Both the position numbers and the translations under genes were made by a program. From contig NZ_JAFLRF010000003.1 of assembly GCF_017315705.1 (NCBI RefSeq), positions 271,877 to 335,876 of the forward strand: a DNA stretch of 64,000 bases, read 5' to 3'. The stretch is from Trinickia mobilis (GTDB lineage Bacteria; Pseudomonadota; Gammaproteobacteria; Burkholderiales; Burkholderiaceae). Of this stretch, positions 55,557 through 64,000 are shown piece after piece; the first letter of the stretch is position 1; every line of letters begins with the position of its first letter. Under the pieces are notes generated by a model. It ran no database searches. It saw only the letters and a list, made by a program, of their open reading frames with translations, and was not told the origin of the DNA.

Positions 55557-56657
55557 ATGTCTCGCGCAGATCGCCGCAATCTTGGCTCGCTTCTCATCAC
55601 GGCGCCATTCGCTGCTGTGTTACTGGCTCTTGTGTTGTTAGCGGCGGCCTGCGGTAATGACCATGACGCCGCGCAGAACCCGAAGACGAGTGTCGTCACG
55701 TCGTCCACCCCGGATACGACGAGCAAAACTGCGGATGAGTGTGCCGGAAAGACCTCCAAACTAACCTTCGGAGTGGTGTCGCTGACCACCACCGCCTACT
55801 GGGACACGTTGGTAGCGCGTGACACGGGTATCTTTGAGAAACACGGCCTATCGATGGGCTTCCAGTCAATGCAAGCGGGCGGAACCAACCTCATCGCTGC
55901 CTTGACGTCCGGGGACGTTGACATTATTGCCTTTACGGCTCAAGGCCTGCTCGATGCCGCTAAAGCTGGCGCACCCTTCAAGATGATCGCCGGCAGCGCT
56001 TATGAAGCTATCGCTCTTGTTGCCTCACCGCAGATTAAGACGTACAAAGATCTCGTGGGAAAGCGTATCGGTGTGACCGATCTCGTCGGTACCTCGACGC
56101 TCAGCCTCCTCCAGTTGCTTAAGGCGAACGGCGTCGCTGAGAGCGACATCCAACTCATCCCGCTGACGGGTGGCCAAGGCGATCGCTTGTCGTCGATTCG
56201 GGCGGGTGCAGTCGACGCAACTTATCTGTCTACCCCGCAGAACTTTGTTGCCAAGGCCGATGGATTCAACAGCCTTGGCTTCACGGCAGACGTAGTTGGA
56301 AACGTCCCACAGATCTTTCACGCTGTGAATACCGAGTTCGCCAAGAACAATCCTTGCGCCGTTGCGGCCTATGTGAAGTCACTCGCTGAGGCACAGGTCT
56401 TTCTCCGCGACCCGGCGAATCGCGAACGAGCCATTCAAATCGGTATGGCTGCCACCAAAGGGTCGCGGGAAAGTCTTGAGCAAACCTACGACCTATTCTT
56501 TTCGAGGGATCCCGGATACATGGCGAGGGGAGCTCGCTTCTCTGATGACGAAATTCAGAAGCTCGTGGATGCCATTGGCAAAGCTACGGGCAAGTCATAC
56601 GCTGGTGCTGGAGAGTACTTTGATTGGTCTTATGCCGCAAATGTAAAGCGGAGGTGA
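55557..56657 (+). CDS. ABC substrate-binding lipoprotein (NMT1/SsuA-like)
   Basis: 366-residue binding protein with a lipoprotein signal: hydrophobic core LLALVLLAAAC with the lipobox Cys at ~residue 32, then a Ser/Thr/Asp-rich linker (~40-60) before TFGVVSLTTTAYWDTLVARDTGIFEKHGL. A lipid anchor with such a linker is unusual for this family in proteobacteria and more usual in actinobacteria. GGGAG precedes ATG 55557. Heads an importer operon. Confidence 0.9.
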   Translation: MSRADRRNLGSLLITAPFAAVLLALVLLAAACGNDHDAAQNPKTSVVTSSTPDTTSKTADECAGKTSKLTFGVVSLTTTAYWDTLVARDTGIFEKHGLSMGFQSMQAGGTNLIAALTSGDVDIIAFTAQGLLDAAKAGAPFKMIAGSAYEAIALVASPQIKTYKDLVGKRIGVTDLVGTSTLSLLQLLKANGVAESDIQLIPLTGGQGDRLSSIRAGAVDATYLSTPQNFVAKADGFNSLGFTADVVGNVPQIFHAVNTEFAKNNPCAVAAYVKSLAEAQVFLRDPANRERAIQIGMAATKGSRESLEQTYDLFFSRDPGYMARGARFSDDEIQKLVDAIGKATGKSYAGAGEYFDWSYAANVKRR

Positions 56658-56662
56658 CGGGC

Positions 56663-57589
56663 ATGGCTGATCCTCAGCAGGGAACCGCCCGAAGTAAAGA
56701 AGGGAATAGGTTAGTCAAGACTGCCCGCGTGAGAGGTCGCACAACGCACAACGGCGCCGAAACCGCGCTATCGGCCGAAACTCCTAAGCTTGTGACATGG
56801 TCTGCCAAGCTGGTGGCCATTGCAACGTCGAGTCGCGTGCTCCGTCCAGCATCAGTAGTGATCGCGTTTGCGGTATGGGAAGCGGCCGCGCGATGGTTCC
56901 ACTTGGGTCTCTTCCTCGCACCCCCAGCCATCATAATCGGCGACCTTTTGGATTGGATAAGTACCGGCAAGATCTGGCCCGATCTTAGCACCAGTCTCAT
57001 TGAGATAGCGATTGCGTTTCCGCTCGCGATGGTCCTCGGAATTCTGCTTGGCTTAATGGTGGGCTTCAACCAGATCCTTCGCGACCTCCTGGAGCCGACC
57101 TTCACGGCGCTGTACTCGACGCCTCTATTGGCCTTGACACCGCTGTTCATCGTATGGCTCGGCATTGGAATCGAGTCGAAGATTGCGCTTATGCTTTGTG
57201 TCGCTGTGTTCCCTGTCATCATCAACACGTCGGTTGGGGTCCGACAAGTACAGCCCGACCTCATCGAGGTCGTGCGGGCCTTCGGAGGAAGCAAGCTAGA
57301 CATCATTCGGTACGTTCGGCTGCCTTCGGCCGTGCCCTACATTACGGCGAGTGCGCAGATCGCAGTGAGCCGAGTTATTGTCGCCGTGTTCGTCGCAGAA
57401 CTCTTTGGCGCAAGGGCTGGGCTCGGTGTTTCTATTCAACGTGCGGCAAGTCAATTCGATGTCCCGCGGATGTGGTCTGGGATCGTAGTACTAGCGACGC
57501 TCGGCATCCTCGGTGTCGGACTTGTCGGTCGACTCGAACGTGCGCTTACCTCTTGGCAGGGCGAGGAGAAGGACCGGACGCATGTATAA
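56663..57589 (+). CDS. NitT/TauT-type ABC permease (third importer)
   Basis: 308-residue permease with a hydrophilic N-terminal extension of ~55 residues before the first helix, about six helices and the coupling loop VVRAFGGSKLDIIRYVRLPSAVPY. A strong GGAGGTGA spans the preceding stop. Overlaps the ATPase start by 8 bases. Confidence 0.93.
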   Translation: MADPQQGTARSKEGNRLVKTARVRGRTTHNGAETALSAETPKLVTWSAKLVAIATSSRVLRPASVVIAFAVWEAAARWFHLGLFLAPPAIIIGDLLDWISTGKIWPDLSTSLIEIAIAFPLAMVLGILLGLMVGFNQILRDLLEPTFTALYSTPLLALTPLFIVWLGIGIESKIALMLCVAVFPVIINTSVGVRQVQPDLIEVVRAFGGSKLDIIRYVRLPSAVPYITASAQIAVSRVIVAVFVAELFGARAGLGVSIQRAASQFDVPRMWSGIVVLATLGILGVGLVGRLERALTSWQGEEKDRTHV

Positions 57590-58478
57590 CCCGCCAGATG
57601 CCGCAGCGCCCGGAACGAGCAGACCTCGCGACGCAGGGTTTCCTTTACTCGAAGTGAGAGACCTGGGTAAGAAGTACAACTCCTCTCGCGAATCGATTGT
57701 CGCCATTGAATCCGTTAGCGTTAATCTCGCGCAGGGCGAATTCTTGTCAATCGTCGGGCCAAGTGGATGTGGAAAATCAACCCTGCTCAAGATCATTGCT
57801 GGACTGAGCACCGCGACCAGTGGGTCAATAAGGCTGAATGGCTCGGAGATTGTTGGCCCGGGGCCTGATCGTGGATTTGTCTTCCAAGGTGACGCACTTC
57901 TGCCTTGGAGAACCATCCGGCAGAATGTGGCGCTCGGCCTCGAAATTTCCGGTCGTGATCGGGAAGCGGCGCGGGTCCGTACTGACGAGATGCTGGAGCT
58001 TGTTGGGTTGGGGGAGTTTGGAGACCGCTTCCCCGTTGAGCTTTCTGGCGGAATGCGACAGCGCGCCAACCTCGCGCGCGGGTTAGCACTAGATCCGCCG
58101 GTTCTCCTGATGGATGAGCCATTTGCCGCGCTCGATGCCCAGACGCGCGAGATCATGCAAAGTGAGTTACTGAAGATCTGGCGACAAAATAAGAAGTCGG
58201 TGATCTTTATTACTCACCAGATAGACGAAGCAGTATTTCTATCCGACCGCATCGTTCTAATGAGCGCTAGGCCCGGCAGGATTATCGGCGACTTTGTTGT
58301 GCCCATCGAACGCCCCCGGAGCTCGGCGGTCCGTTTCTCCGATGAATTCCGCGAACTAAATCGCGAGATTTGGGAGCAACTCCGGGATGAGGTGACACGG
58401 GCCAACGATCAGTCCAAAGTGGCGACCGTTAAGGGTAGCCAGTCAACGCGCCGGGGCCAACGGACCAGGCGTAGATAG
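57582..58478 (+). CDS. NitT/TauT-type ABC ATP-binding protein (third importer)
   Basis: 298-residue ATPase: Walker A GPSGCGKST, FQGDALLPWRT, signature LSGGMRQRANLARG, Walker B VLLMDEPFAALDA, ITHQIDEAVF. An Arg-rich tail (GSQSTRRGQRTRRR) is unusual. Completes the importer with 55557 and 56663. Confidence 0.94.
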   Translation: MYNPPDAAAPGTSRPRDAGFPLLEVRDLGKKYNSSRESIVAIESVSVNLAQGEFLSIVGPSGCGKSTLLKIIAGLSTATSGSIRLNGSEIVGPGPDRGFVFQGDALLPWRTIRQNVALGLEISGRDREAARVRTDEMLELVGLGEFGDRFPVELSGGMRQRANLARGLALDPPVLLMDEPFAALDAQTREIMQSELLKIWRQNKKSVIFITHQIDEAVFLSDRIVLMSARPGRIIGDFVVPIERPRSSAVRFSDEFRELNREIWEQLRDEVTRANDQSKVATVKGSQSTRRGQRTRRR

Positions 58479-58534
58479 CAGAGCCTCATGTTCAACTCCG
58501 ATCTGATCGTAGCCAGGCTGGACGCAAAGGTGTG

Positions 58535-58747
58535 AAAAGTGGCTCCACCCTCGTCGAGGCCAACGCCCCTAACATCCCGCCGCAGCTGGCCGCGGGCGCG
58601 GCTGCCCGGTCCGGCGACACGGACGAAGTCGGCATCCGCCGGCCCACGCCGGCGCTCGTGCAGGAAGATGAGTATTTGTTCGGCAAGCTGCTCGGCATGA
58701 GTGACGCGCAACGGCGCGAGCTCGAAGAGCGAGAATTGATCCACTAG
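58535..58747 (+). pseudogene. CaiB/BaiF CoA-transferase C-terminal fragment
   Basis: IRRPTPALVQEDEYLFGKLLGMSDAQRRELEERELIH is the typical C-terminal end of class III CoA-transferases. About 70 codons; the catalytic Asp region is missing. Confidence 0.7.
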
Positions 58748-58761
58748 GAGAAAGAGGGACC

Positions 58762-59343
58762 ATGAAGGACTCAATCTACCTCGTTCTGGACATGGTGAAC
58801 GACCTCGTGCATGCCGACGGCCCGAACGGCAAGGCGGCGTACGGCGAGCAGGTACGCGGCCGCCGCATCCTGGAGAACACGCGCCGCGCGATCGACAAGG
58901 CGCGTGCGGCGGGCGTGCCCGTGGGGTTCGTGCGCGTGGGCTTCTCACCGGACTACCGCGAGTGCCCGCCGAACTCGCCAATCTTCTCCGGCGCCAGGAC
59001 GAACGGCATCTTCAAACTGGGCACCTGGGGCACGGAAACGCATCCCGATCTCGGCCAGCAGCCCGGCGACTTCGACATCGTGAAGCATCGCGTCAGCCCG
59101 TTCTATGCCACGAACCTGGAGGCCATCCTGCGCGCCAACGGCGTGCACCGCATCTACTGCTCGGGCATCTCGACGAACGCTGTCGTACAAGCGACCGTCC
59201 GCGAAGGCCACGACCGCGACTACGAGATCGTCGTCATCGAGGACGGCTGCTGCGCGCTTTCAGTCGAAGAGCAAGAGCACGCGATCGGCGGGCTCAAGCG
59301 CTTTTGCCGGCTCACCACGTCGCAAGATATTGGCTTCGATTAG
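58762..59343 (+). CDS. Isochorismatase-family hydrolase (catalytic Cys position altered)
   Basis: 193-residue isochorismatase-like fold. The family Asp is in LVLDMVNDLVH (~residue 10) and the Lys in IVKHRVSPF. The cis-peptide loop is GISTNAVVQATVREGHDRDYEIVVIEDGC; in cysteine hydrolases this reads TNVCV, so the nucleophile Cys is Val here. It may act by another mechanism, as isochorismatase itself does. AGGAG-type site before the ATG. Followed directly by a CitE fragment. Confidence 0.88.
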   Translation: MKDSIYLVLDMVNDLVHADGPNGKAAYGEQVRGRRILENTRRAIDKARAAGVPVGFVRVGFSPDYRECPPNSPIFSGARTNGIFKLGTWGTETHPDLGQQPGDFDIVKHRVSPFYATNLEAILRANGVHRIYCSGISTNAVVQATVREGHDRDYEIVVIEDGCCALSVEEQEHAIGGLKRFCRLTTSQDIGFD

Positions 59344-59662
59344 CGCGCGCGTCGCACGCAGCGTGCTGTTCGTGCCGGGCGACCGGCTCGAACGGTTCGA
59401 CAAGGCCGCGGCTAGCGGCGCGGACGAAATCATCCTCGACCTCGAGGATCCTGTCGCACCCGCCGCGAAGGGTGAGGCGCGCGCGGCCGATTGGCTCGAG
59501 TCGGGCTGGCGCGCGATCGTGCGCGTGAACGGCGTGGACACGCCGTGGCACGAGGCGGATACGGTCATGCTCGAGGCGGCGTGCGAGGCCGGCGTCATGC
59601 TGCCGAAAGCCGATGCCTCGTCGATCGCCAGCGCGCGTTGGTGGCGGCGCAAGCGGCGATAG
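59342..59662 (+). pseudogene. CitE-like CoA-ester lyase, 5' fragment
   Basis: SARVARSVLFVPGDRLERFDKAAASGADEIILDLEDPVAPAAKGEAR is the start of an HpcH/HpaI CoA-ester lyase, continuing to MLPKADASS; it stops after ~105 of ~280 residues. No clear ATG. The following 150 bases hold nothing recognised. Confidence 0.78.
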
Positions 59663-59811
59663 CGCGCGCTAGGTGGTAGCTGGAAGGTACCCGGTCCTCG
59701 GAGCTGAGGCGACGATCGATTTGGCGGACGAAGGTGCAAGCAAGCGGCCGGAATGTCTTGCTAGCCTTCGTAATCCGGATCAGGGCGCGCGGGGAGGATC
59801 AACTCGTCCGC

Positions 59812-60582
59812 TCAAAGGGACGAGACCAGATGTCCCCCGTCCACTACGATCACCGCACCGGTCATCCACGACGAGGCCTCCGTGGCGAGCAGCAGGTAGG
59901 CACCGTCCAGGTCCTCGGCCTTGCCAAGCCGGCGCATGGGCATGCGCTTGATCATGTCCTGCCCGGCCGGTGTGGCGAGGAAGGCGTCGTTGATGTCAGT
60001 GCGGATGTTGCCCGGCGCCAGCGCGTTGACGCGGATGCCATAGCGCGCCCACTCAAGCGCCAGGCCCTTGGTCATCTGGATGACCGCGGCCTTGGTGGCG
60101 GCGTAGGGCACCACGTGGTGCGCAACGCGCTCGCCGAGAATGGAAGCAATGTTGATGATGGACCCACCGCGCTGCGCCGCGCGCCAGCGGCGCGCCGCCT
60201 CGGTGGCGGTGAGCCAGACGCCCCGCAGATTGGTCTGAAGCGTGCAGTCGAAATCGGTCACGCTCATGTCGATGGCCGCACCCTCACCGGCCACACCCGC
60301 GTTGTTGACTACCACGTCCACCGGCCCGCCGTTTGCCGCAATAGCGTCGAAGCCGGAGCGGATGGCCCCGTCGCTGCCAACGTCCATTTCCAATGCCAGC
60401 ACCTGCAGGGCACCCAGGCTGTGCAGCTCGTCGGCCAGTGCATCGAGCTTGGCCTTGCGACGCGCGGCGATCACCACGCGCGCGCCATTGCGTGCGGCCA
60501 CGCGCGCAAAGTGCGCGCCCAGCCCGCTCGATGCACCCGTGATGAGCACGCCCTTGCCCTTGAACATTGCGCCCAGATCCAT
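59812..60582 (-). CDS. SDR-family oxidoreductase
   Basis: 256-residue classical SDR: TGASSGLGAHFAR, NNAGVAGEG, catalytic Ser in INIASILG and YAATK, PGNIRTDIN. Likely a 3-hydroxyacyl-CoA or related dehydrogenase. Last complete gene of the minus-strand tetR-echA-caiB-SDR operon, 35 bases after caiB. Confidence 0.92.
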   Translation of the reverse strand: MDLGAMFKGKGVLITGASSGLGAHFARVAARNGARVVIAARRKAKLDALADELHSLGALQVLALEMDVGSDGAIRSGFDAIAANGGPVDVVVNNAGVAGEGAAIDMSVTDFDCTLQTNLRGVWLTATEAARRWRAAQRGGSIINIASILGERVAHHVVPYAATKAAVIQMTKGLALEWARYGIRVNALAPGNIRTDINDAFLATPAGQDMIKRMPMRRLGKAEDLDGAYLLLATEASSWMTGAVIVVDGGHLVSSL

Positions 60583-60617
60583 GGTCCTATTGTCCCGTTT
60601 CGCCAGCTACCACTGGG

Positions 60618-61823
60618 TCAGTTTGACGGAGATGGATTTTCATCCCTAAGAGATTCGAAATTTCGAAGCACTGACTCGTCGACTCCCCAGGCGCGCAGCA
60701 TGTCCAGACCTCCTTCACCCGGTGGAGGCGTTGGACAGCCAGGGGTTCCCGGTGTTCGGGAGAAGCGTGGAGCGGGGGCTGGAAAGTACGTCCCTTGCGT
60801 CATGAAGTACCCAGCACGCTTCAGGTTGTGCTCATGAAATGGTGCCTCCGCAAAGCTCAAAACGGGTGCAAAGCACGCATCTGAGCCCTGGAAAACCTTG
60901 ACCCAATCGTCGCGTGTGCGTGACGCAAAGGTCTTGGTCAATACAGCGCGGATGGACGGCCATCCGCTCCTGTCGTGCTGCTCAGGCAGGCTTTCAGGAG
61001 AAATCTCAAGACGACGCAGCAGTTCGAGCCAGAACTGCTTCTCGATCGACCCGATGGCGACAAACTTATTGTCAAGGGTCCGGTAAACGTCGTACCAAGG
61101 AGCGCCACCGTCCAGCATGTTGGTCCCACGTTCAGGACCCCATGCGTTATTTGCTTTCATGCCAAAAAACATAGTCGCAAGCAGAGCCGCTCCGTCGACC
61201 ATGGCTGCATCCACGACTTGGCCCTTTCCAGAACGCGTCGCTTCGAAAATCGCGCAGACCACTCCGAACGCCAGGAGCATTCCGCCACCGCCGAAATCGC
61301 CGACGAGATTCATCGGTGGCGTAGGCGGATGGCCAGCCCGACCGATTGCGTCCAAGACACCTGTCAGGGCGATGTAGTTGATGTCATGACCGGCTCGGGG
61401 TGCAAGGGGACCGGTCTGGCCCCATCCCGTCATGCGACCGTAAACGAGTCTCGGGTTGAGTCTCAAAGCGACATCCGGCCCTAAGCCGAGGCGTTCCATC
61501 ACCCCGGCCCGGAACCCTTCGATCAGAACGTCTGCACGTTCGATCAGGGCGACCGCGCGCTGCCTGTCACTTTCTGACTTGAGGTCAAGGACCACCGAGC
61601 GGCGGCCTCGCAGCAGCACGTCCTGCGTGCGATCCAACGCGGGTTCACCCGGTCGATCGATCAACAAGACATCTGCCCCCATGTCGGCCAACATCAATCC
61701 GCAGAAGGGTCCGGGGCCAATGCCTTGAAATTCGAGCACGCGTAGGCCAGAAAGCGGTCCCGAACGCTGGGATCGCTGAGCGGGCTCGGTGCTTGCGGAG
61801 GACGAGTCTGAAGAAGGAGTCAC
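60618..61823 (-). CDS. CaiB/BaiF-type CoA-transferase or acyl-CoA racemase
   Basis: 401-residue class III CoA-transferase superfamily protein. It starts LSGLRVLEFQGIGPGPFCGLMLADMGADVLLID and has GRMTGWGQTGPLAPRAGHDINYIALTG, where the Asp after GH is the family catalytic Asp. This GHDINY form is typical of alpha-methylacyl-CoA racemases. Start GTG 61823 overlaps the enoyl-CoA hydratase stop (GTGA). Confidence 0.9.
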   Translation of the reverse strand: MTPSSDSSSASTEPAQRSQRSGPLSGLRVLEFQGIGPGPFCGLMLADMGADVLLIDRPGEPALDRTQDVLLRGRRSVVLDLKSESDRQRAVALIERADVLIEGFRAGVMERLGLGPDVALRLNPRLVYGRMTGWGQTGPLAPRAGHDINYIALTGVLDAIGRAGHPPTPPMNLVGDFGGGGMLLAFGVVCAIFEATRSGKGQVVDAAMVDGAALLATMFFGMKANNAWGPERGTNMLDGGAPWYDVYRTLDNKFVAIGSIEKQFWLELLRRLEISPESLPEQHDRSGWPSIRAVLTKTFASRTRDDWVKVFQGSDACFAPVLSFAEAPFHEHNLKRAGYFMTQGTYFPAPAPRFSRTPGTPGCPTPPPGEGGLDMLRAWGVDESVLRNFESLRDENPSPSN

Positions 61824-62596
61824 GATTTATTCTTGAAGCGCGAGACGGCCGATTGGAAGAACTTGGTTCCAATGGCGATGTTCTGGAGGCGCCGCTCGTC
61901 GTCGATCTGGGCTGGCAGATCGTTCTTCCAAGCCAAGTGTGTGAGTTCGCGAATTGCAAGATAAGTCTGGGTCGGTCCCCTGGCGAGTCTCTTGCAGACC
62001 TCATCGGTTTCCTGTTCAAGTAATTCATCGGGAACACATTTGTAGACTAACCCGTAATCTGCCGCCAGAGTTGCGGGAAGTTGCTCCCCCAACATCATTA
62101 GAGCTTTCGCGCGCGCCTCGCCTAACCTGCGCGGCAGCATCCAGCTGGAGCCCATGTCTGGAACCAGACCGATATTCACGAAGGCCTGTACGAAATATGC
62201 CGAGCTCGACGCGATGACGAGGTCGCACATCAGGGCCAGACTCATACCGACGCCCGCGCATGCGCCCGTCACGGAAGCTACTGTAGGAACACGCAAATCC
62301 CGCAGCAGTGTGAAAACGGGTGTGTAGTAGTCGCGAATCAACTCGCCGGGGTCGGCTGGATCCACATCGGTCTCGAACGCCTTCACATCGGCACCGGCCG
62401 AGAACGAGCCACCAGCACCTCTGATAACAAGCACCTTAATGTCTTTTTCGCGACTGGCATCGCGCAAGCGCGAGTGCAGCAGCTTGATTGCGGCCTTATC
62501 AAGCGCGTTTCGGTACTTAGGACGATTCAACGTCACACGGGTAACGCCGTCCCGATTTTCCAGCAACACTGCGGGTTCAGTGGATAAGACTGTCAT
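61820..62596 (-). CDS. Enoyl-CoA hydratase/isomerase
   Basis: 258-residue crotonase: VTLNRPKYRNALD, oxyanion-hole GAGGSFSAGADVKAF, VTGACAGVGMSLALMCDLVIAS, NIGLVPDMGSSWMLPRRLG. Of the two usual catalytic Glu positions the second (VPDMG) is Asp, seen in isomerase-like members. ATG 62596 overlaps the tetR stop (ATGA); coupled operon. Confidence 0.92.
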   Translation of the reverse strand: MTVLSTEPAVLLENRDGVTRVTLNRPKYRNALDKAAIKLLHSRLRDASREKDIKVLVIRGAGGSFSAGADVKAFETDVDPADPGELIRDYYTPVFTLLRDLRVPTVASVTGACAGVGMSLALMCDLVIASSSAYFVQAFVNIGLVPDMGSSWMLPRRLGEARAKALMMLGEQLPATLAADYGLVYKCVPDELLEQETDEVCKRLARGPTQTYLAIRELTHLAWKNDLPAQIDDERRLQNIAIGTKFFQSAVSRFKNKS

Positions 62597-63441
62597 TTCG
62601 ATGCCCGAGTTGAAGTCTTGACCACCTTGCCCAACCTGATAGTGGTGAAGGGCTTGAGTTCGTCTTTCACTGTCGTCGCTTTGCCGGACAAACTTTCCGT
62701 ACGTTGCGCAACGCGCGCGTTCTCGTTTGCAAACTCGCAAGCCTTCTGTGCACCCGCAATACGCAGAACTATGTCGGCGTAGTATTCCGCGAGTTCAGCA
62801 GCTTTTAAGCGCCCATCGGGTTGGTACCACCTTGACACGGCTTGGGCTAACGAGAGAATTGCAATCGTTGTCGTGTGCACGTCCGGCACCGTAAACTCGT
62901 CATTTGCATTGCCCCGTTCAAGGCATGAAGAGAACATGTCGGTCATTTTGGATCTAATGTCCGCGATTGCCGCGCGTCGCGTCCCCGAGAGCTCGCCAAT
63001 CTCATAGTTTGCGATGTGAATGGCGCTCTTAAGTTCAGCGGTCAGAGAAACGAGCTTCCTTGTCAGGCGATAAAGGCGCTCGGTTTCGGAGCCGTTCGAG
63101 TAATCGGCTGACGCAAGCGCCGTGAAGAATGCAGTGTTAACTACATGCACGATCCGGTAGAGGACATCCTCCTTCGACCGAAAATGGATATAGAGCGCCG
63201 CTGGGCTGAGTCCCGCGCTCTTGGCGATGTCTCGGGTAGTGGTGGCCCGGTACCCTCGACTGCTGAAATTCTCAAGTGCGGCAAGTAGTATTTCTTGAAT
63301 CGAACCAGAATTTCCTTCGCCCGAGAACAGCTCGCGGAACTTGCTTGCTTCGGCGATTGACCTCCTGCGTGTGATCTTCCGGCCGGCCGAAGATTGACTC
63401 GTTTTGGCCGGTTTGGATTGCTTTTCTAAAGTTGCTTTCAT
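62593..63441 (-). CDS. TetR-family transcriptional regulator
   Basis: 282-residue repressor. Basic N-terminal extension (~50 residues), then helix-turn-helix ILLAALENFSSRGYRATTTRDIAKSAGLSPAALYIHFRSKEDVLYRIV (~residues 50-97) and a helical ligand domain. Longer than the usual ~200 residues at both ends. First gene of its operon with enoyl-CoA hydratase and CaiB, a common pattern for repressors sensing an acyl-CoA. A leftward promoter followed by the island motif lies upstream at 63721-63766, so autoregulation is inferred. Confidence 0.92.
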   Translation of the reverse strand: MKATLEKQSKPAKTSQSSAGRKITRRRSIAEASKFRELFSGEGNSGSIQEILLAALENFSSRGYRATTTRDIAKSAGLSPAALYIHFRSKEDVLYRIVHVVNTAFFTALASADYSNGSETERLYRLTRKLVSLTAELKSAIHIANYEIGELSGTRRAAIADIRSKMTDMFSSCLERGNANDEFTVPDVHTTTIAILSLAQAVSRWYQPDGRLKAAELAEYYADIVLRIAGAQKACEFANENARVAQRTESLSGKATTVKDELKPFTTIRLGKVVKTSTRASK

Positions 63442-63546
63442 GTTTCAGTTAATTGCGCTTTGCAGTTTCCTGATTAGGCACCAAGCTCAGCCAGGCCGCG
63501 GATAGCGCGCTGACGATTTGGTGCGGTGCGTCAGGTGCAGTTTTGG

Positions 63547-63693
63547 CTAACGCGTCGAAATCGTGAACATGGTTCGCGCGACAGTGGTGACCATCCCAAG
63601 CATGAGGGCTTCGTGTTCAAGCAGCCGCAAGGGGTGCGGTTCGGGCCGGGATAGGCGCCCATTCTTGATCGATCTGCCGGCGTGAACTCCCAT
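63547..63693 (-). CDS. Leader ORF (48 aa) between operator motif and tetR
   Basis: Starts MGVHAGRSIKNGRLSRPEP after GGAGAAACGGT, a good ribosome-binding site, and ends TMFTISTR. Its leader matches that of the mini-ORF at 26124. Probably a truncated gene, or a leader peptide. The 63442-63546 gap before tetR holds nothing else recognised. Confidence 0.4.
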   Translation of the reverse strand: MGVHAGRSIKNGRLSRPEPHPLRLLEHEALMLGMVTTVARTMFTISTR

Positions 63694-63720
63694 ACCGTTT
63701 CTCCAAAGGTGGACGGGTTT

Positions 63721-64000
63721 CTAAGCGATTGCTTTGGAGCGTAGAGGGTTATCGGCTCGCTGTCAATTGCTGTCGCTTACGGCAAGGGCGGCGACAAACC
63801 CAGGCGCGCCGTGCACGCCCGGCGACGTTCAAGGTGACTTGTCCTTGCTCGCATGAGCCGTGCTGGCCTTTCATCGGGCTGCCTGCGCAGATGCTGGCCA
63901 GCACAACGCAGATGACCTTGGCACGAGGGCTCCGTGCGGCCACCGTGGCGGCGTGATCTGCAGGCTGACAGGCGGGAAACCGGACGAGGACTAGGGTAAA
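63721..64000. promoter_or_regulatory. Promoter/operator cassette, copy 4, facing tetR (cut by window end)
   Basis: On the minus strand: -35 TTGACA (63761-63766), 17-bp spacer, -10 TACGCT (63738-63743), then AAAGCAATCGCTTAG (63721-63735), the most diverged motif copy. The following sequence (GACGTTCAAGGTGAC..., CAACGCAGATGACCTTGGC, GATCTGCAGGCTGACAGG...AGGGTAAA) matches the middle and right parts of the other cassettes with many changes. The right end lies beyond the window. Confidence 0.75.

Overview
The window looks like a chromosome of a betaproteobacterium in the Burkholderiaceae (Burkholderia/Paraburkholderia/Caballeronia type). The reasons are high GC in the left part, the gene order glnA-ntrB-ntrC-xth, a large HrpA helicase with a DUF3418-type tail, and a selA-selB-tRNA(Sec) cluster. 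This rests on gene content and composition by eye; no database search was possible.

Left part (1-18436) is ordinary core genome: hrpA (5' cut by the window), a YncE-like beta-propeller, a 7x10-bp tandem repeat, a sterol-desaturase-family hydroxylase, an EI24/CysZ-like membrane protein, a molybdopterin-binding-domain protein, a rhodanese, then the nitrogen-control group glnA-ntrB-ntrC. glnA has a recognisable sigma-54 promoter and three NtrC-type enhancer sites. xth follows. A decayed formate-dehydrogenase locus (3' piece of the gamma subunit, 5' piece of fdhE) leads into intact selA, selB and tRNA(Sec).

Right part (18437-64000) starts exactly after tRNA(Sec) and is an accessory catabolic island with many gene fragments. 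It holds an AraC regulator, a second-locus dxr, etfBA with an SDR, and a long block A: MmgE/PrpD, phytanoyl-CoA-type dioxygenase, NitT/TauT ABC ATPase and permease, bicupin, solute-binding protein, and a VanB-type reductase. Next come a ferric/spermidine-type ABC transporter with a ThDP enzyme, a second diverged copy of that transporter, a deleted block B (second copy of block A), a D-2-hydroxyacid dehydrogenase, an amidohydrolase, a nitroreductase, an MFS exporter, a TauD-type dioxygenase, a third ABC importer, an isochorismatase-like hydrolase, and a minus-strand operon tetR-echA-caiB-SDR.

The most notable result is regulatory. About ten copies of a 14-15 bp motif (AAGCRAGCGCTTAG and its inverse CTGAGCGCTTGCTTAG) occur in the island and none was noticed in the core part. 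Three copies of a ~290-bp noncoding cassette carry the motif inverted at both ends. On its inner side each motif is preceded by a sigma-70 promoter with 17-bp spacing pointing outward (TTGACG-17-TACGCT leftward; TTGACA-17-CATACT in the best rightward copies). Half-cassettes precede other operons, and one points into the tetR gene itself. I infer a multi-operon regulon built by copying one bidirectional promoter/operator cassette, probably controlled by the autoregulated TetR protein encoded at 62593-63441. The genes under these promoters encode uptake (three ABC systems), oxygenation (PhyH, TauD, reductase), CoA chemistry (CaiB, enoyl-CoA hydratase, SDR, ETF) and hydrolysis. This suggests catabolism of an organic acid or other xenobiotic whose identity I cannot determine.
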